64,000 bases of DNA from Promethearchaeota archaeon (lineage in GTDB: Archaea > Asgardarchaeota > Lokiarchaeia > Sigyniarchaeales > SOKP01): the NCBI GenBank assembly GCA_030606485.1, contig JAUWGH010000001.1, positions 434,001 through 498,000 of the forward strand, written 5' to 3'. Every line of letters starts with the position of its first letter. Position 1 is the stretch's first letter. Below, piece after piece: positions 40,040 through 50,617 of this stretch. The position numbers and the translations under genes were made by a program. The notes beneath the pieces are model-generated. The model was not told where the DNA came from, did not search any database, and was given only the letters and a program-made list of their open reading frames with translations.

Positions 40040-42625
40040 ATGAATTTATTTTATATATTTTATTTAATAATTCTTTTCTTACCAGGGGAAACGATTATTC
40101 AACTTTGTTTCCCATTAAAAGAAAAGATATTAAGATATTCAATTTTAGAGCATTTAGTTTATCTTGTCATTTTAGGTTTATGTTTCTCCTCTCTTATATC
40201 TCTTCTTCTTTCGATTTCTCAAAGATTAAGCATTTTTTCATTAATTATGATAAATGTTCCTTTCTTTCTGATGTCTTTCTTCTTAGATATCTATAATATA
40301 AAACTGATCAATAAATCTGTTTTGATTTTTAGAATTATTAAGGCAATAAAATTAAAAGGCAATTTTCTCAAGATTCTTAAAAAGGATTATTTAGTATCAA
40401 TAATAATCTCAATTGTTTTTATTTTTTTTTTTATAAGTCTTTTAAAATCTTATCTTTATATTCCAGCTAAAGACATTTGGCGTTATGCTGAATGGGCAGT
40501 AGATATTGCTAAATACCAACCAAATATATTACAAGATAGGCATCATATTAGTTGGTATTTAGGTGAAATATATTATACAAAATTTTATAATTTCTTTTTA
40601 AGTTCAATGATACTTGGAGATGTAGAATCGTGGGATTTTATTATACAATTTATTATTCCCATTTTGATAATCATTTTATTGATTTTATTAATTATTGATT
40701 TTACAAGTAAAATCAATAAGAAAATAAATTTTCTTCCGGTAATTTTTTTATCCTCTTCTTATTATCTATTAAATTGGTTTTTTTACAGCTTACCTACAAC
40801 TATTGCGTGTATTTTGGGAATTCTATCCATAATATCTTTATATAATAAAAAAAAGCGTTCATATTTAATGTTCGGGTTATGTGTAATTTTTGCATATTTA
40901 TTTCATACAGCAACGGCTTTATTATTTTTAATACCCATAGGTCTGAATCTAATAATATTATTTTTAATTAAAATTAGTTCAAAAGAATTAAGAAGAATAT
41001 TATTACGAAAAATTAAAGAGAAATTTTACATTTATATTTTCCTTTCAATAGTCATTTCCGCTATAGTTATTGGGGGGGTTATTGTTTTTTTTACTCCAAT
41101 TCTATTTTCACCTACATATTTTGAGCAGTTTCTTGATCAATATCCTCGTATACAAAGCAGATTAAAAAATTATGAAATAAGATCTCTTCCACCTGACTTA
41201 TTCTTTTGGATTCGGGATTTACTTGGACCACATATTCTTTTACTAAGCTTATTTTTAATTATTTTTTTAGTTCGAAAATTTATAAAAAACGAGAAAATTA
41301 ATTTTTTTAAATCTAAATATTCAGGGCGTTTTTCAAATGGAAAAGTTAAAACTCAGGACATTACATTAAACAATTTATTTTTTTTTTGGGTTTTTCTAGT
41401 TATTTTAATATTAATTTGTATTTTTTTACCAATCTGGTATTGGTTTTCAACATTTCCATACCAGTACTATAGGTATTTTATATATATTGATTTAGCATGT
41501 TTATTTCTTGCCCCGTTTGGTTTTGATTTGATAATAAAATATTTGGCCCAAAAAAAATATAAGAAAAAAAGAATCTCAAAACATTATGTAAAAATTTTTT
41601 ACGTATCTTTTATTAGCCTAACATTATATTTTTCATCATTCCATTTTTTTATAAGAGATTACAATCTTTATAATGTCTATGAAGATATCCCGGAAGCCAA
41701 TCTAAATATCTATTATTGGTTAAGAGACAATACTGATAATGATTCAATTTATTGTGCTTCTCCTTATTCTGATTGTGGCGAGATTTATTATCATCCTATT
41801 TTGAATGATCGAAAATTTCTTGATCCAAGTTATCAATATCGTTTTTTCAATGATTCTCAATATAGTTCTATTTATGATATTGATTATCTTCATTTTCTCC
41901 GTTATCTATATGTATTAAGGAAATTAATAAATCTACGATTTGCTAGTTCAGATTATACTGCTATATATACTAAAGATAAAGTTGATTATATTATTTTAGA
42001 TGATTATTATAATCCGAATTTAAGTAAATTAATGAGTCTCGACAATAATTCCTTTCTGATGCTTAAAAATTGGACAGATTGGAGACCTTTTACAAAAGAA
42101 CCTTATCATATATATCTTTTTTACTATAAAGATTATTATAATTTTTTTTTTAATCCAACTTTTGAATATGAATATCCTGAATGGTTTTTAGTTGAGGAAA
42201 AATATAATGAAACCTTGAACCGTTCCGATTTTGATCCTTATGAAGGAGATTATTCTCTTCTTTATAATAGAAGTGTTCTACTTCGAAGAGGCTATTTTAT
42301 AATAAGTAAAGATTTTACATTATCTTCTCAATATAATTATTCATTTTCATGCTATTTGAAATATATATTGTATCCAAATGAGAATGCAACTTTAACAATT
42401 AGATTCTTAATTAACTATTATGATTATGATTGGAAATTAATATCCCATGAAAATGTTTATACTCTAAAAAATTACAATTTTTTAATGCCTTATTCATTAG
42501 TGAATTTCACTTTTCCAATAATTCCTGGGAGCTATTATGAACAAATTGAAGTTGAATTAGAAATTACTCCGTCAAGCAAAGTCATAATACTATTAGATAA
42601 TATATTTTTAAAAAGAGTTGTTTGA
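40040..42625 (+). CDS. GT-C-like multi-pass membrane protein with extra C-terminal CBM-like beta-sandwich
   Basis: NLFYIFYLIILFLPGETIIQLCFPLKEKILRYSILEHLVYLVILGLCFSS; extra C-terminus NPTFEYEYPEWFLVEEKYNETLNRSDFDPYEGDYSLLY..YEQIEVELEITPSSKVIILLDNIFLKRVV. Confidence 0.72.
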   Translation: MNLFYIFYLIILFLPGETIIQLCFPLKEKILRYSILEHLVYLVILGLCFSSLISLLLSISQRLSIFSLIMINVPFFLMSFFLDIYNIKLINKSVLIFRIIKAIKLKGNFLKILKKDYLVSIIISIVFIFFFISLLKSYLYIPAKDIWRYAEWAVDIAKYQPNILQDRHHISWYLGEIYYTKFYNFFLSSMILGDVESWDFIIQFIIPILIIILLILLIIDFTSKINKKINFLPVIFLSSSYYLLNWFFYSLPTTIACILGILSIISLYNKKKRSYLMFGLCVIFAYLFHTATALLFLIPIGLNLIILFLIKISSKELRRILLRKIKEKFYIYIFLSIVISAIVIGGVIVFFTPILFSPTYFEQFLDQYPRIQSRLKNYEIRSLPPDLFFWIRDLLGPHILLLSLFLIIFLVRKFIKNEKINFFKSKYSGRFSNGKVKTQDITLNNLFFFWVFLVILILICIFLPIWYWFSTFPYQYYRYFIYIDLACLFLAPFGFDLIIKYLAQKKYKKKRISKHYVKIFYVSFISLTLYFSSFHFFIRDYNLYNVYEDIPEANLNIYYWLRDNTDNDSIYCASPYSDCGEIYYHPILNDRKFLDPSYQYRFFNDSQYSSIYDIDYLHFLRYLYVLRKLINLRFASSDYTAIYTKDKVDYIILDDYYNPNLSKLMSLDNNSFLMLKNWTDWRPFTKEPYHIYLFYYKDYYNFFFNPTFEYEYPEWFLVEEKYNETLNRSDFDPYEGDYSLLYNRSVLLRRGYFIISKDFTLSSQYNYSFSCYLKYILYPNENATLTIRFLINYYDYDWKLISHENVYTLKNYNFLMPYSLVNFTFPIIPGSYYEQIEVELEITPSSKVIILLDNIFLKRVV

Positions 42626-42778
42626 AAAAAATTATCTTTTAATATAAATTAAATTAATTCTTTTCGAGAAAAAATATTTAATGAACTGGTATTGCATTTC
42701 GATTTTTAATTTTCTACTAATTAAGATACTATTTTTCAAAATTTTTTTAACAATTCTAATACTTTTCTTATTAAAAAA

Positions 42779-44956
42779 GTGTTTAATCCCAAGGAAAGGT
42801 CAAATTATTTGGAGAAAAAATGGATTTTTCTTATAATTCAGTTTTTATGTATTTTTAGTTATTTATTTGTGTTTTTTTGTAATTTTAATATTTTATTTTT
42901 AAAAATTTTCTTAGGTATAATTTTCCTCCTTTTTATTCCCGGATATAATTTAATAAATATCTTATTTCCGGAGTTTTCTATAAAAGTTAGGTTAGGATTA
43001 TGCTCAGTATTTAGCTTGGGCTTAGAGGTTTTAATTATGTTAATTTACTATATTGTTGGTGTATCACTCCCTAACAGTAATCCATTTTTTTTTGATATTA
43101 ATATATTAGTCATTTTATTCTCTATTCTTTCAGTTCTATTGATACTTATTTATTTTTTTAAGTATTCCGATTATGAAAAAATTTCGATGAATACCAATGG
43201 ATGTATTAGGCGGGTCTATTATAAATTCAAAAATAATAAATTCTATGTTATTTTAACGTTTATCTTTATTATAGATTTAATTTTATTATGTCTTAACGTA
43301 TATTTAAATAGAGTCTCATTAACAAGAAACCAAATTCGTATTCAATATTCTGAAAATTTTACATTTTTCTATTATTGCGATTTTTATTTTTATATTTTTT
43401 ATTCTATAGCGATAATATTATTAATTTTTTTTGCGGTTAGATTTCAAAATAAAATTTTATTTATTTCTCTCGTTTGCCTGTTTTTATACAGTCAATTAAT
43501 TATTCCCTATTTACAAATTGGAGATTTCTTTGTCTATGATGCTATTTTCTTAGAAGATTTGATTTTATCCTACAATAATTATGGCTTAACTCCAATGGAG
43601 AAGTATGGTGGTTTAATAATAAATCTTGAAGATTCTTTTTGGGGGTTAAGATATATTACGAGCACTTTCTTTGGAATTTTATTAATTAATTTTACTGGAA
43701 CTGATATTTTTTTTTCACTAAGTTTTTTATATCCCTTAAGTATTTGTCTATCTCCTTTTTTTATTTATGGTTTAATTGAACATCTCTCGAATAATAATAA
43801 TAAAAAAGAAAACTCTATAAAAATTTTGACATTATTCGCAATTTTTAATCCTATTTTTTTAAAATTTGGACACACAGCAACAACAGTTGTTATTGGATTT
43901 AATATTTTCATCATATTGATTTTTCTTCTCTATATCATCTTTAAAACTCAAATTTTAAGTATAAAATATATTTTAGTTATTATTTTTCTATATTCTTTTT
44001 TGAGTTTTACTCACATTGAAGAAGCATTGTATTATCTACCTATCCTTTTTGTAGTCGGGGTTTTTTCTATAATTTTTATAGAAAAGGAATTACAACGTCC
44101 CAATTTTTTATCAAAAAGTATAAATGGTAAATCTTTTATTAAGAAATATTGTATTTTATTTGGAATTTTAATATTGTTATTTTATGTGAGCCAAGAGTTT
44201 TTAGGGTATTTTTCCACATATATTTCGTTTTTTAATAATTTTCCACTATTCAATTTTATTTTTACTCTCTATTCTGATTCAAAAATCTTATCATTTCCTT
44301 TTATTTTTGAAAGACACGTTAGTTTAAGCTTATTTATAATTATAATATGTTTTTTAATTCCAATTTTGATGTATATTCTATTTTTTTTAATAAATTTTTA
44401 TAAATCTAAACTAGCTAATATTAAAGCCATTTTTGTGAATTTTTTCAATAAATTTCAAAAATTTTTAACACAAAGGAAAATTAGGTTTGGCTTTCAATTA
44501 ATGTTAATTATATCTTTTATCTTAGCCCCTATTTTTCTAAATTTCATTATAGGTGTTTATGGAGAAGAGGTTGGTAAAATTTTGGAATTCGATGGTATTT
44601 TAATTATTTTGGAAGTTATTATATTATATAATTTTTTCATTATTCAGATTTTCATGTTTGTTAAAAATCTATTATTTTATAAACAAAATAAGTCGTATGA
44701 ACTATTTTTTCTAATAATTTTAGTTTGTTTAACTGGTTCAATTGGTTTTTTTGCCTTATCATCAATCCGTATAGCATTTATTGTTTATGAATTGCAAAAA
44801 TTTATTTATCTACTTATTTTTTTTAATGTATTTTTAATGAAAGAGAATTACTTCGTAGATCTCAGAAAAAAGAAATTTAAATATTTCTTAATGCTCATCT
44901 TTATTATGATGATAGGTGGTTTAACTATTAGTTTTAGAAAATTAAAATTCGGTTAA
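42779..44956 (+). CDS. DUF1616/GT-C-like multi-pass membrane protein (paralogue of 50618..52729)
   Basis: LGIIFLLFIPGYNLINILFPEFSIKVRLGLCSVFSLGLEVLIMLIYYIVGV; many TM segments; ends GGLTISFRKLKFG. Confidence 0.68.
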   Translation: MFNPKERSNYLEKKWIFLIIQFLCIFSYLFVFFCNFNILFLKIFLGIIFLLFIPGYNLINILFPEFSIKVRLGLCSVFSLGLEVLIMLIYYIVGVSLPNSNPFFFDINILVILFSILSVLLILIYFFKYSDYEKISMNTNGCIRRVYYKFKNNKFYVILTFIFIIDLILLCLNVYLNRVSLTRNQIRIQYSENFTFFYYCDFYFYIFYSIAIILLIFFAVRFQNKILFISLVCLFLYSQLIIPYLQIGDFFVYDAIFLEDLILSYNNYGLTPMEKYGGLIINLEDSFWGLRYITSTFFGILLINFTGTDIFFSLSFLYPLSICLSPFFIYGLIEHLSNNNNKKENSIKILTLFAIFNPIFLKFGHTATTVVIGFNIFIILIFLLYIIFKTQILSIKYILVIIFLYSFLSFTHIEEALYYLPILFVVGVFSIIFIEKELQRPNFLSKSINGKSFIKKYCILFGILILLFYVSQEFLGYFSTYISFFNNFPLFNFIFTLYSDSKILSFPFIFERHVSLSLFIIIICFLIPILMYILFFLINFYKSKLANIKAIFVNFFNKFQKFLTQRKIRFGFQLMLIISFILAPIFLNFIIGVYGEEVGKILEFDGILIILEVIILYNFFIIQIFMFVKNLLFYKQNKSYELFFLIILVCLTGSIGFFALSSIRIAFIVYELQKFIYLLIFFNVFLMKENYFVDLRKKKFKYFLMLIFIMMIGGLTISFRKLKFG

Positions 44957-44958
44957 AA

Positions 44959-47175
44959 ATGTCTGAAGAATCAAACGATGCGCCTCTAATTTCTATAGTA
45001 GTAGGTGTTCGAAATATGGAAGACACCATTGAATCCTGTATCAATAGTTTATTAAATCAAACTTATAAAAATAAAGAAATTATTATAATAAATGATGGTT
45101 CAGATGATAAGACATTACCAATAATACAAAAAATTAAAAGAGAAAATAATAAAATTGCATTTAAGGTAATTACAACTGAGAAAAAAGGTATTTCCCATGC
45201 ACGAAATTTAGGATATGAACTTGCAAAAGGTGAATTTGTAGCTTATTCCGATGCAGATTGTATCTTAGTAAAAAATTGGTTAGATGTAGTTATTCCCCAT
45301 TTTAAAGATCCAAAAGTAGCACTAGTTGGAGGCGTCACGATATTTAGATCTGATAATTCCTATTCTTCAATTTATAGACAAATTGAGTTTGAAAAAAGAT
45401 ATGAAAATATAACAAAGAAAGAAGTTGTTTGGGCTGGGGGTCCGGGATCAATATTTAGAAAATCAGTTCTAGAAGAAATCGGAGGCTTTAATCCTAACTG
45501 GATTCATGGAGAAGATGCTGAAATTTCATTTCTTATTTATGAAAAAAATTATAAAATAATAAAGGAAAACTCCGCCATTACATATCATGTTGCTGAAAAA
45601 AATTTTAAGAGATTAATCTTTAAAGGATATAGAGATGGAAGAGCATATGTTAGAGCTACTTTTTTTCACCCAAAAACTTCTTTAAAAAATAAATTTAATA
45701 CTTCATGGTATTTATCCTATGATATGGTTTTTCAACCTATATTATATGGCATTTTATTAATGCTAATACCTACGATTTTACTCTTATGGTTGTTTAATAT
45801 TTATTATTTTATTATAGTGTGGGGAATATGGGACGCACGTTTTCCAAATGTATTCAGAATAAGTATCTATATATTTATTATCTTATTCTCCTTTCTATTC
45901 TTTTATTCATTTATTCCCTCATATTATGTAGCGAAAAGAATTAAAAATAAGAAGGTTAGTTATTTTATTAAAAGCATCTTTTTACACATTATTAGAGGAT
46001 TTGCTTGGGGGCTAAGTCTTATTTTTGGAATTATCAATGCTATCCGATATAAGTTTTTTTCTCTTACAAAATTAGACGATTATAAACTGTTAGATAGTCA
46101 ATATTATTATAAATTAAAACCAATCGAGAATAAAATTACCAATATTGATTATTCAAGTATTAAATCAGAAGAAATGGATTTAATTTCAATCGTGATTGTC
46201 ACTTATAATAATGAAAAAACAATAAAAGCTGTACTTAATTCAATCTTCAATTCATTTTTTAAAAATTTAGAAATTATTATAATCGATTGTAATTCTCAGG
46301 ATAAAACAGTAGAAATTGTTAAAAGTTTTAAAAATCTAAAAATTAGACCATTTTTTTTGGAAAAAAATATAGGATATGCTAAAGCGAACAACTTTGGAGC
46401 TAAAAAAAGTAAAGGTAAATTCGTCATTTTCTTAAACCCAGACGCAGTTTTTGAAAAAAACACTATTTCTGGTTTATATCATACATATCAAGAATTAAGA
46501 AAAAACTATAATAAAATCATTTTATCTCCTAAAATTAATATTTTATCCAAAGGGCTCCAAATTTTCAAAATTGGAACAATTAACTCGATGGGATTTGCAT
46601 TTTTCGATCATTTGGATGGATATAAAGAAAAAGTTATTCAAAAGACAGATTTCGTCTCTGGTTGTTGTATTTTTATAGCTCTACAAGACTTTTTTGATTT
46701 AAATGCCTTTAATTCAAAATATTTTATGTATTACGAAGATGTAGAATTCTCAATTAGAGCGAGATATCGTAGATATAAATTGTTTGTTATTAACAATCTT
46801 TCTATTACGCACTTGAAATCAGATTTAGATTATAAATTAAATAAAAATAAATACTATTTTGTTGAAAGGAATAGAATTATAACTTTACTTCGATATAATC
46901 CTAGAAAAAAGAAGAATATTATCAAAATTATATTATTTGAACCAATATCAATTATTCATGCACTTTTTAATGGATTCTTGTCTATGCGAGCATTGATTTA
47001 TTCATATTTTTTAAAAAATAGGAAAACAAAATCTTTTGAAAATCTAAAAAATAAGGTAGTTATTAGCAATAAAACGCGAACTAAAGATCTTTTCTTTTTT
47101 TCTGGTTTTAAACCACAATATCAATTTCTTTTAATTTTTTTCGAATGGTATTTAAAAATTCTAAATAAAATTTAA
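44959..47175 (+). CDS. Bifunctional protein: two GT2 domains separated by TM helices
   Basis: N-terminal ISIVVGVRNMEDTIESCINSLLNQTYKNKEIIIINDGSDDKT..AYSDADCI; second ISIVIVTYNNEKTIKAVLNSIFNSFFKNLEIIIIDCNSQDKTVEIVK..GKFVIFLNPDAVFEKNTISGL..YYEDVEFSIRARYRRYKLFVINNLSITHLKS. Confidence 0.92.
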   Translation: MSEESNDAPLISIVVGVRNMEDTIESCINSLLNQTYKNKEIIIINDGSDDKTLPIIQKIKRENNKIAFKVITTEKKGISHARNLGYELAKGEFVAYSDADCILVKNWLDVVIPHFKDPKVALVGGVTIFRSDNSYSSIYRQIEFEKRYENITKKEVVWAGGPGSIFRKSVLEEIGGFNPNWIHGEDAEISFLIYEKNYKIIKENSAITYHVAEKNFKRLIFKGYRDGRAYVRATFFHPKTSLKNKFNTSWYLSYDMVFQPILYGILLMLIPTILLLWLFNIYYFIIVWGIWDARFPNVFRISIYIFIILFSFLFFYSFIPSYYVAKRIKNKKVSYFIKSIFLHIIRGFAWGLSLIFGIINAIRYKFFSLTKLDDYKLLDSQYYYKLKPIENKITNIDYSSIKSEEMDLISIVIVTYNNEKTIKAVLNSIFNSFFKNLEIIIIDCNSQDKTVEIVKSFKNLKIRPFFLEKNIGYAKANNFGAKKSKGKFVIFLNPDAVFEKNTISGLYHTYQELRKNYNKIILSPKINILSKGLQIFKIGTINSMGFAFFDHLDGYKEKVIQKTDFVSGCCIFIALQDFFDLNAFNSKYFMYYEDVEFSIRARYRRYKLFVINNLSITHLKSDLDYKLNKNKYYFVERNRIITLLRYNPRKKKNIIKIILFEPISIIHALFNGFLSMRALIYSYFLKNRKTKSFENLKNKVVISNKTRTKDLFFFSGFKPQYQFLLIFFEWYLKILNKI

Positions 47176-47285
47176 ATGAATTTTGTTTTAATTGAATGTT
47201 AAAATTTTCAAAAAAATTAACTATTTAATTTAATTATAATATTAAAAAAAAATACAAATTTTTTGAAAGTAAAAATAAGAAATCA

Positions 47286-48998
47286 ATGAGTAAAAATACT
47301 TATATTTTAGCTATAAATGATGGTCATGATTCTTCAATTGCATTGTTAAAAAATGGTAAAATTATTTTTGCTATTGAAGAAGAAAGATTGAGAAATATAA
47401 AGCACTTTTCTGGGGTTCCAATCCAATCATTATTTTTTTTATTTAATTATATTCCTATTAAACCAGAAGATATTGATCTTATCACAGTAGTCAGTTTAGT
47501 TCGAACTTATAATCCTAGTGATGTTCAGGTTCCTTTTTATATTAAAATTTATTCAAGATTTGCAAAATTAATTCAATTAAGACCAGTTCATAAAATTACA
47601 AATAAAATTCTTAGACGTTTGCGAAAGCAAAAAGATTTATTAAATATTTTAAAACATCTGAATCTTTCGGAAAAACCAATTGTTTTTATAGAACACCATC
47701 ACGCTCATGCAGCAAGTGTTTATAGGAATTCTCCTTGGGGTGAAGACGAAAGGGTATTGATATTTACGGCGGATGCTGCTGGAGATGGATTAAGTGCAAC
47801 AGTTTCTATAGGGTATAAAAATAAAATTAAACGCATTGCTGAATCAAATTTTTTTAATAGTTTAGGTAGATTTTATACCGAAGCAACTGGATATTTAGGA
47901 TTGAAGAGAGATAATGATGAATACAAATTAATGGGACTTGCACCTTATGGAAATTACAAATATTCTATTAATACTCTTAAAAAAATTATTCAAATAGATG
48001 ATAAAAATCCTTTAGAATTTAAAAATAAGACAAACTATTGGATGTATTCAATGGCCCAACATTTACAAAAACGCTTCAAGGAGCATCGATTTGATAACGT
48101 TGCTGCGGCAACACAAAAACATTTCGAAGATCTAATGATAAAATGGATAACAAACGCAATAAAGAAAACAAATATTCATAAAATTGCAATGAGTGGAGGA
48201 GTCTTTTTAAATGTTAAAGTAAATAAAAAAATACGTGAATTAAAGGAAGTTGAAAAAATGTTTGTATATCCCGCAGCGGGAGACGGGGGAACTGCTGCTG
48301 GTGCAGGTTTAGAAGCATATTTCCAATATTGTAAAATAAAAGATTTAAAATATAAACGATTTCCGTTAAAACAAATATATTATGGCCCTGAATATGATAA
48401 TGCTTTAATTGAGAAGTATCTTGAGAGATATAAAACAAAATATCATTATGAAAGAATTGATAAAATTGAAGAATATCTAGCAGAAAATATAATAAAGGGA
48501 AAAATATTTGGTAGATTTTCAGAAAGAATGGAATGGGGCCCAAGAGCACTTGGAAATCGTAGTATTGTTGCAGATCCACGGGAAATCAAAGTTATTAAAA
48601 AAATAAATGAAATGATAAAATATAGAACTTGGTGGATGCCATTTGCTCCAACAATTTTAAAAGAGAGAGCAGAAGATTATCTTGTTAATCCGGTTAAAGC
48701 ACCATATATGATTGATGCGTTTGACACAACCTCAAATAGAAAAGATATAATCGCTAGTATTCACCCTTATGATGAAACATGCCGCCCTCAAATATTAGAA
48801 GAGGATTGGAATCCATCTTATCATAGATTAATTTCAAAGTTTCAAGAATTAACTGGTGTTGGAGCTGTACTTAATACAAGTTTTAATTTACATGGATATC
48901 CAATTGTTTGTTCACCTAGGAATGCGTTATGGGTATTAGATAATTCGAAATTAGATGGTGTTGCGATAGGAAATTATTTAATTTCAAAAAGGAAATGA
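47286..48998 (+). CDS. Carbamoyltransferase (NodU/CmcH family)
   Basis: YILAINDGHDSSIALLKNGKIIFAIEEERLRNIKHFSGVP..IVFIEHHHAHAASVYRNSPW..AADAAGDGLSATVS-like stretch..WGPRALGNRSIVADPR..MPFAPTILKERAEDYL. Confidence 0.96.
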   Translation: MSKNTYILAINDGHDSSIALLKNGKIIFAIEEERLRNIKHFSGVPIQSLFFLFNYIPIKPEDIDLITVVSLVRTYNPSDVQVPFYIKIYSRFAKLIQLRPVHKITNKILRRLRKQKDLLNILKHLNLSEKPIVFIEHHHAHAASVYRNSPWGEDERVLIFTADAAGDGLSATVSIGYKNKIKRIAESNFFNSLGRFYTEATGYLGLKRDNDEYKLMGLAPYGNYKYSINTLKKIIQIDDKNPLEFKNKTNYWMYSMAQHLQKRFKEHRFDNVAAATQKHFEDLMIKWITNAIKKTNIHKIAMSGGVFLNVKVNKKIRELKEVEKMFVYPAAGDGGTAAGAGLEAYFQYCKIKDLKYKRFPLKQIYYGPEYDNALIEKYLERYKTKYHYERIDKIEEYLAENIIKGKIFGRFSERMEWGPRALGNRSIVADPREIKVIKKINEMIKYRTWWMPFAPTILKERAEDYLVNPVKAPYMIDAFDTTSNRKDIIASIHPYDETCRPQILEEDWNPSYHRLISKFQELTGVGAVLNTSFNLHGYPIVCSPRNALWVLDNSKLDGVAIGNYLISKRK

Positions 48999-49010
48999 TG
49001 ATTTTTCAAA

Positions 49011-50186
49011 ATGAAAATTGCAAGAATAATTCCATATTTTAAATCGGGTTTTGGAGGGCCAGTCAATCATCTTAAGAAATTATTATTAGGTATGCAAGAT
49101 TTGAATATTGAGAATTATATCTTAACTACAAATATTGATAAGAAAAACTCTTTATTAAGTAAGAACCAAATTCTTTATTTAAAAAATTTTAAAATTTTTA
49201 AATATGTTCCGCTTTTAAAATTTTATCATTTTTTTTTGACACCGCAAATGATTGTTGATTTAATAAAAAATAAATTTGATATAATTGATTTACGATGTTT
49301 TAGAAACTTTCAAGTTGATTTTGCTTTACTTTTTTATTCAATTTTCCGAAGAAATATCCCAATAATTTTTAATACTCATGGAACATTGTCAACACCAGAT
49401 CTTTCAAGAATTAAGAATCTATTTAAGAAAGTATATTATACTTTTTTTGAGAAATTTTTACTAAAAAGAGTAAATTATTTCATTGTTGTGTCTCTCTCAG
49501 AAAAAAATATATTAGTCGAAAAAGGAATTCCATCTGAAAAAATCTTAGTTATCTCTCATGGTAAAAACCTATTAATCGATTCAAATGATATTAAATCAGG
49601 AAATTTTCGAAATAAATATAAAATTGATAAAAATACCATTCTTATTTCATGCATTGGTCGAATTTATCAAGGAAAAGGAATTCAATATTTATTAAGAGCC
49701 GTTCCAGAATTAAAAAAAAATATTAAAAATTTTAAAATCATTATTACAGGTAAAAATGATGGGTTTCTTGACTATTTGCAAGAATTAATAAAAAGTCTTA
49801 AAATTGAAAAAGAGATTCTTTTGGTGGGATTTTTATCAAAAAAGGATGATCAACTCTGGGAATTATATAAAGATACAGATTTTTTAGTTTCACCTTCATT
49901 ATCAGAAAGTTTTGGGCATGTATTTATAGAAGGAATTTCTTTTAAAATACCAATTCTTTATTCAAATCAAAATAATCTATTTTTAAAAGATGGCAAAAGT
50001 GGTATATATACTCCTTTTGGAAATTATAAAAAAATTGCTGAGGCAATAATCAACCTAATTAACAAACCAAAACTTAAAGATCTTCTTGTTTCAAATGCAA
50101 TTTTAGCATTAAATGATTTTCCAACTTGGGAGAAAATTTTTAAAATTCATAATAAATTATATCAAATTTTAAAGAAGAAGAGATAA
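49011..50186 (+). CDS. GT4-family glycosyltransferase
   Basis: MKIARIIPYFKSGFGGPVNHLKKLLLGMQDLNIENYILTTN..ILISCIGRIYQGKGIQYLLRAVPELKK..LVSPSLSESFGHVFIEGISFKIPILYSNQNN. Confidence 0.93.
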   Translation: MKIARIIPYFKSGFGGPVNHLKKLLLGMQDLNIENYILTTNIDKKNSLLSKNQILYLKNFKIFKYVPLLKFYHFFLTPQMIVDLIKNKFDIIDLRCFRNFQVDFALLFYSIFRRNIPIIFNTHGTLSTPDLSRIKNLFKKVYYTFFEKFLLKRVNYFIVVSLSEKNILVEKGIPSEKILVISHGKNLLIDSNDIKSGNFRNKYKIDKNTILISCIGRIYQGKGIQYLLRAVPELKKNIKNFKIIITGKNDGFLDYLQELIKSLKIEKEILLVGFLSKKDDQLWELYKDTDFLVSPSLSESFGHVFIEGISFKIPILYSNQNNLFLKDGKSGIYTPFGNYKKIAEAIINLINKPKLKDLLVSNAILALNDFPTWEKIFKIHNKLYQILKKKR

Positions 50187-50199
50187 TCTATTATTATAT

Positions 50200-50575
50200 T
50201 GGTACATTTATCCAATTTATATTTGGGATACAGTTACAATGTGGGATGTAAAAGTCAAGTATTTTTTTTTATGATGGTAATTTTAAATATTTTATTGAAA
50301 TCCCTCACCCTTATCCATTATTAGTTCCTCTAAATCTAAATTATTTTTATTCAATTTTTTTCCAATATCATTATTTCACTAAAATTGTATTTATCTCCTA
50401 TTTCTTTTTCCTAATTATATTTGTATATTATTCATTTAGATTTTTTAAATTAAACAGATCCTATTCGTTAATTATTTCTACTTTTTTAGTCCTAAGTTCT
50501 AGTAGGTATCATTCTCTTTATTATTTTGCATATAGCCACCTTGAATTAAAATTCATCATTATTGAAAATACATAA
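50200..50575 (+). pseudogene. Fragment of a GT-C/ArnT-like membrane glycosyltransferase with a poly-T frameshift near 50262..50270
   Basis: WYIYPIYIWDTVTMWDVKVKYFF / YDGNFKYFIEIPHPYPLLVPLNLNYFYSIFFQYHYFTKIVFISYFFFLIIFVYYS..; removing one T from the T9 run restores the frame. Confidence 0.75.
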
Positions 50576-50617
50576 AAAGAACATTTTAATGAATTAAAAG
50601 AATTATAAGAATATAGA

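Noticed and set aside
29269-40296. ORFs 29269, 31594, 33475, 36573, 39347 and 40105
   Set aside because: Overlap well-supported CDSs in other frames or antisense.
48214-48579. Minus-strand ORF 48214..48579
   Set aside because: Antisense to a clear carbamoyltransferase; composition is that of an antisense shadow.
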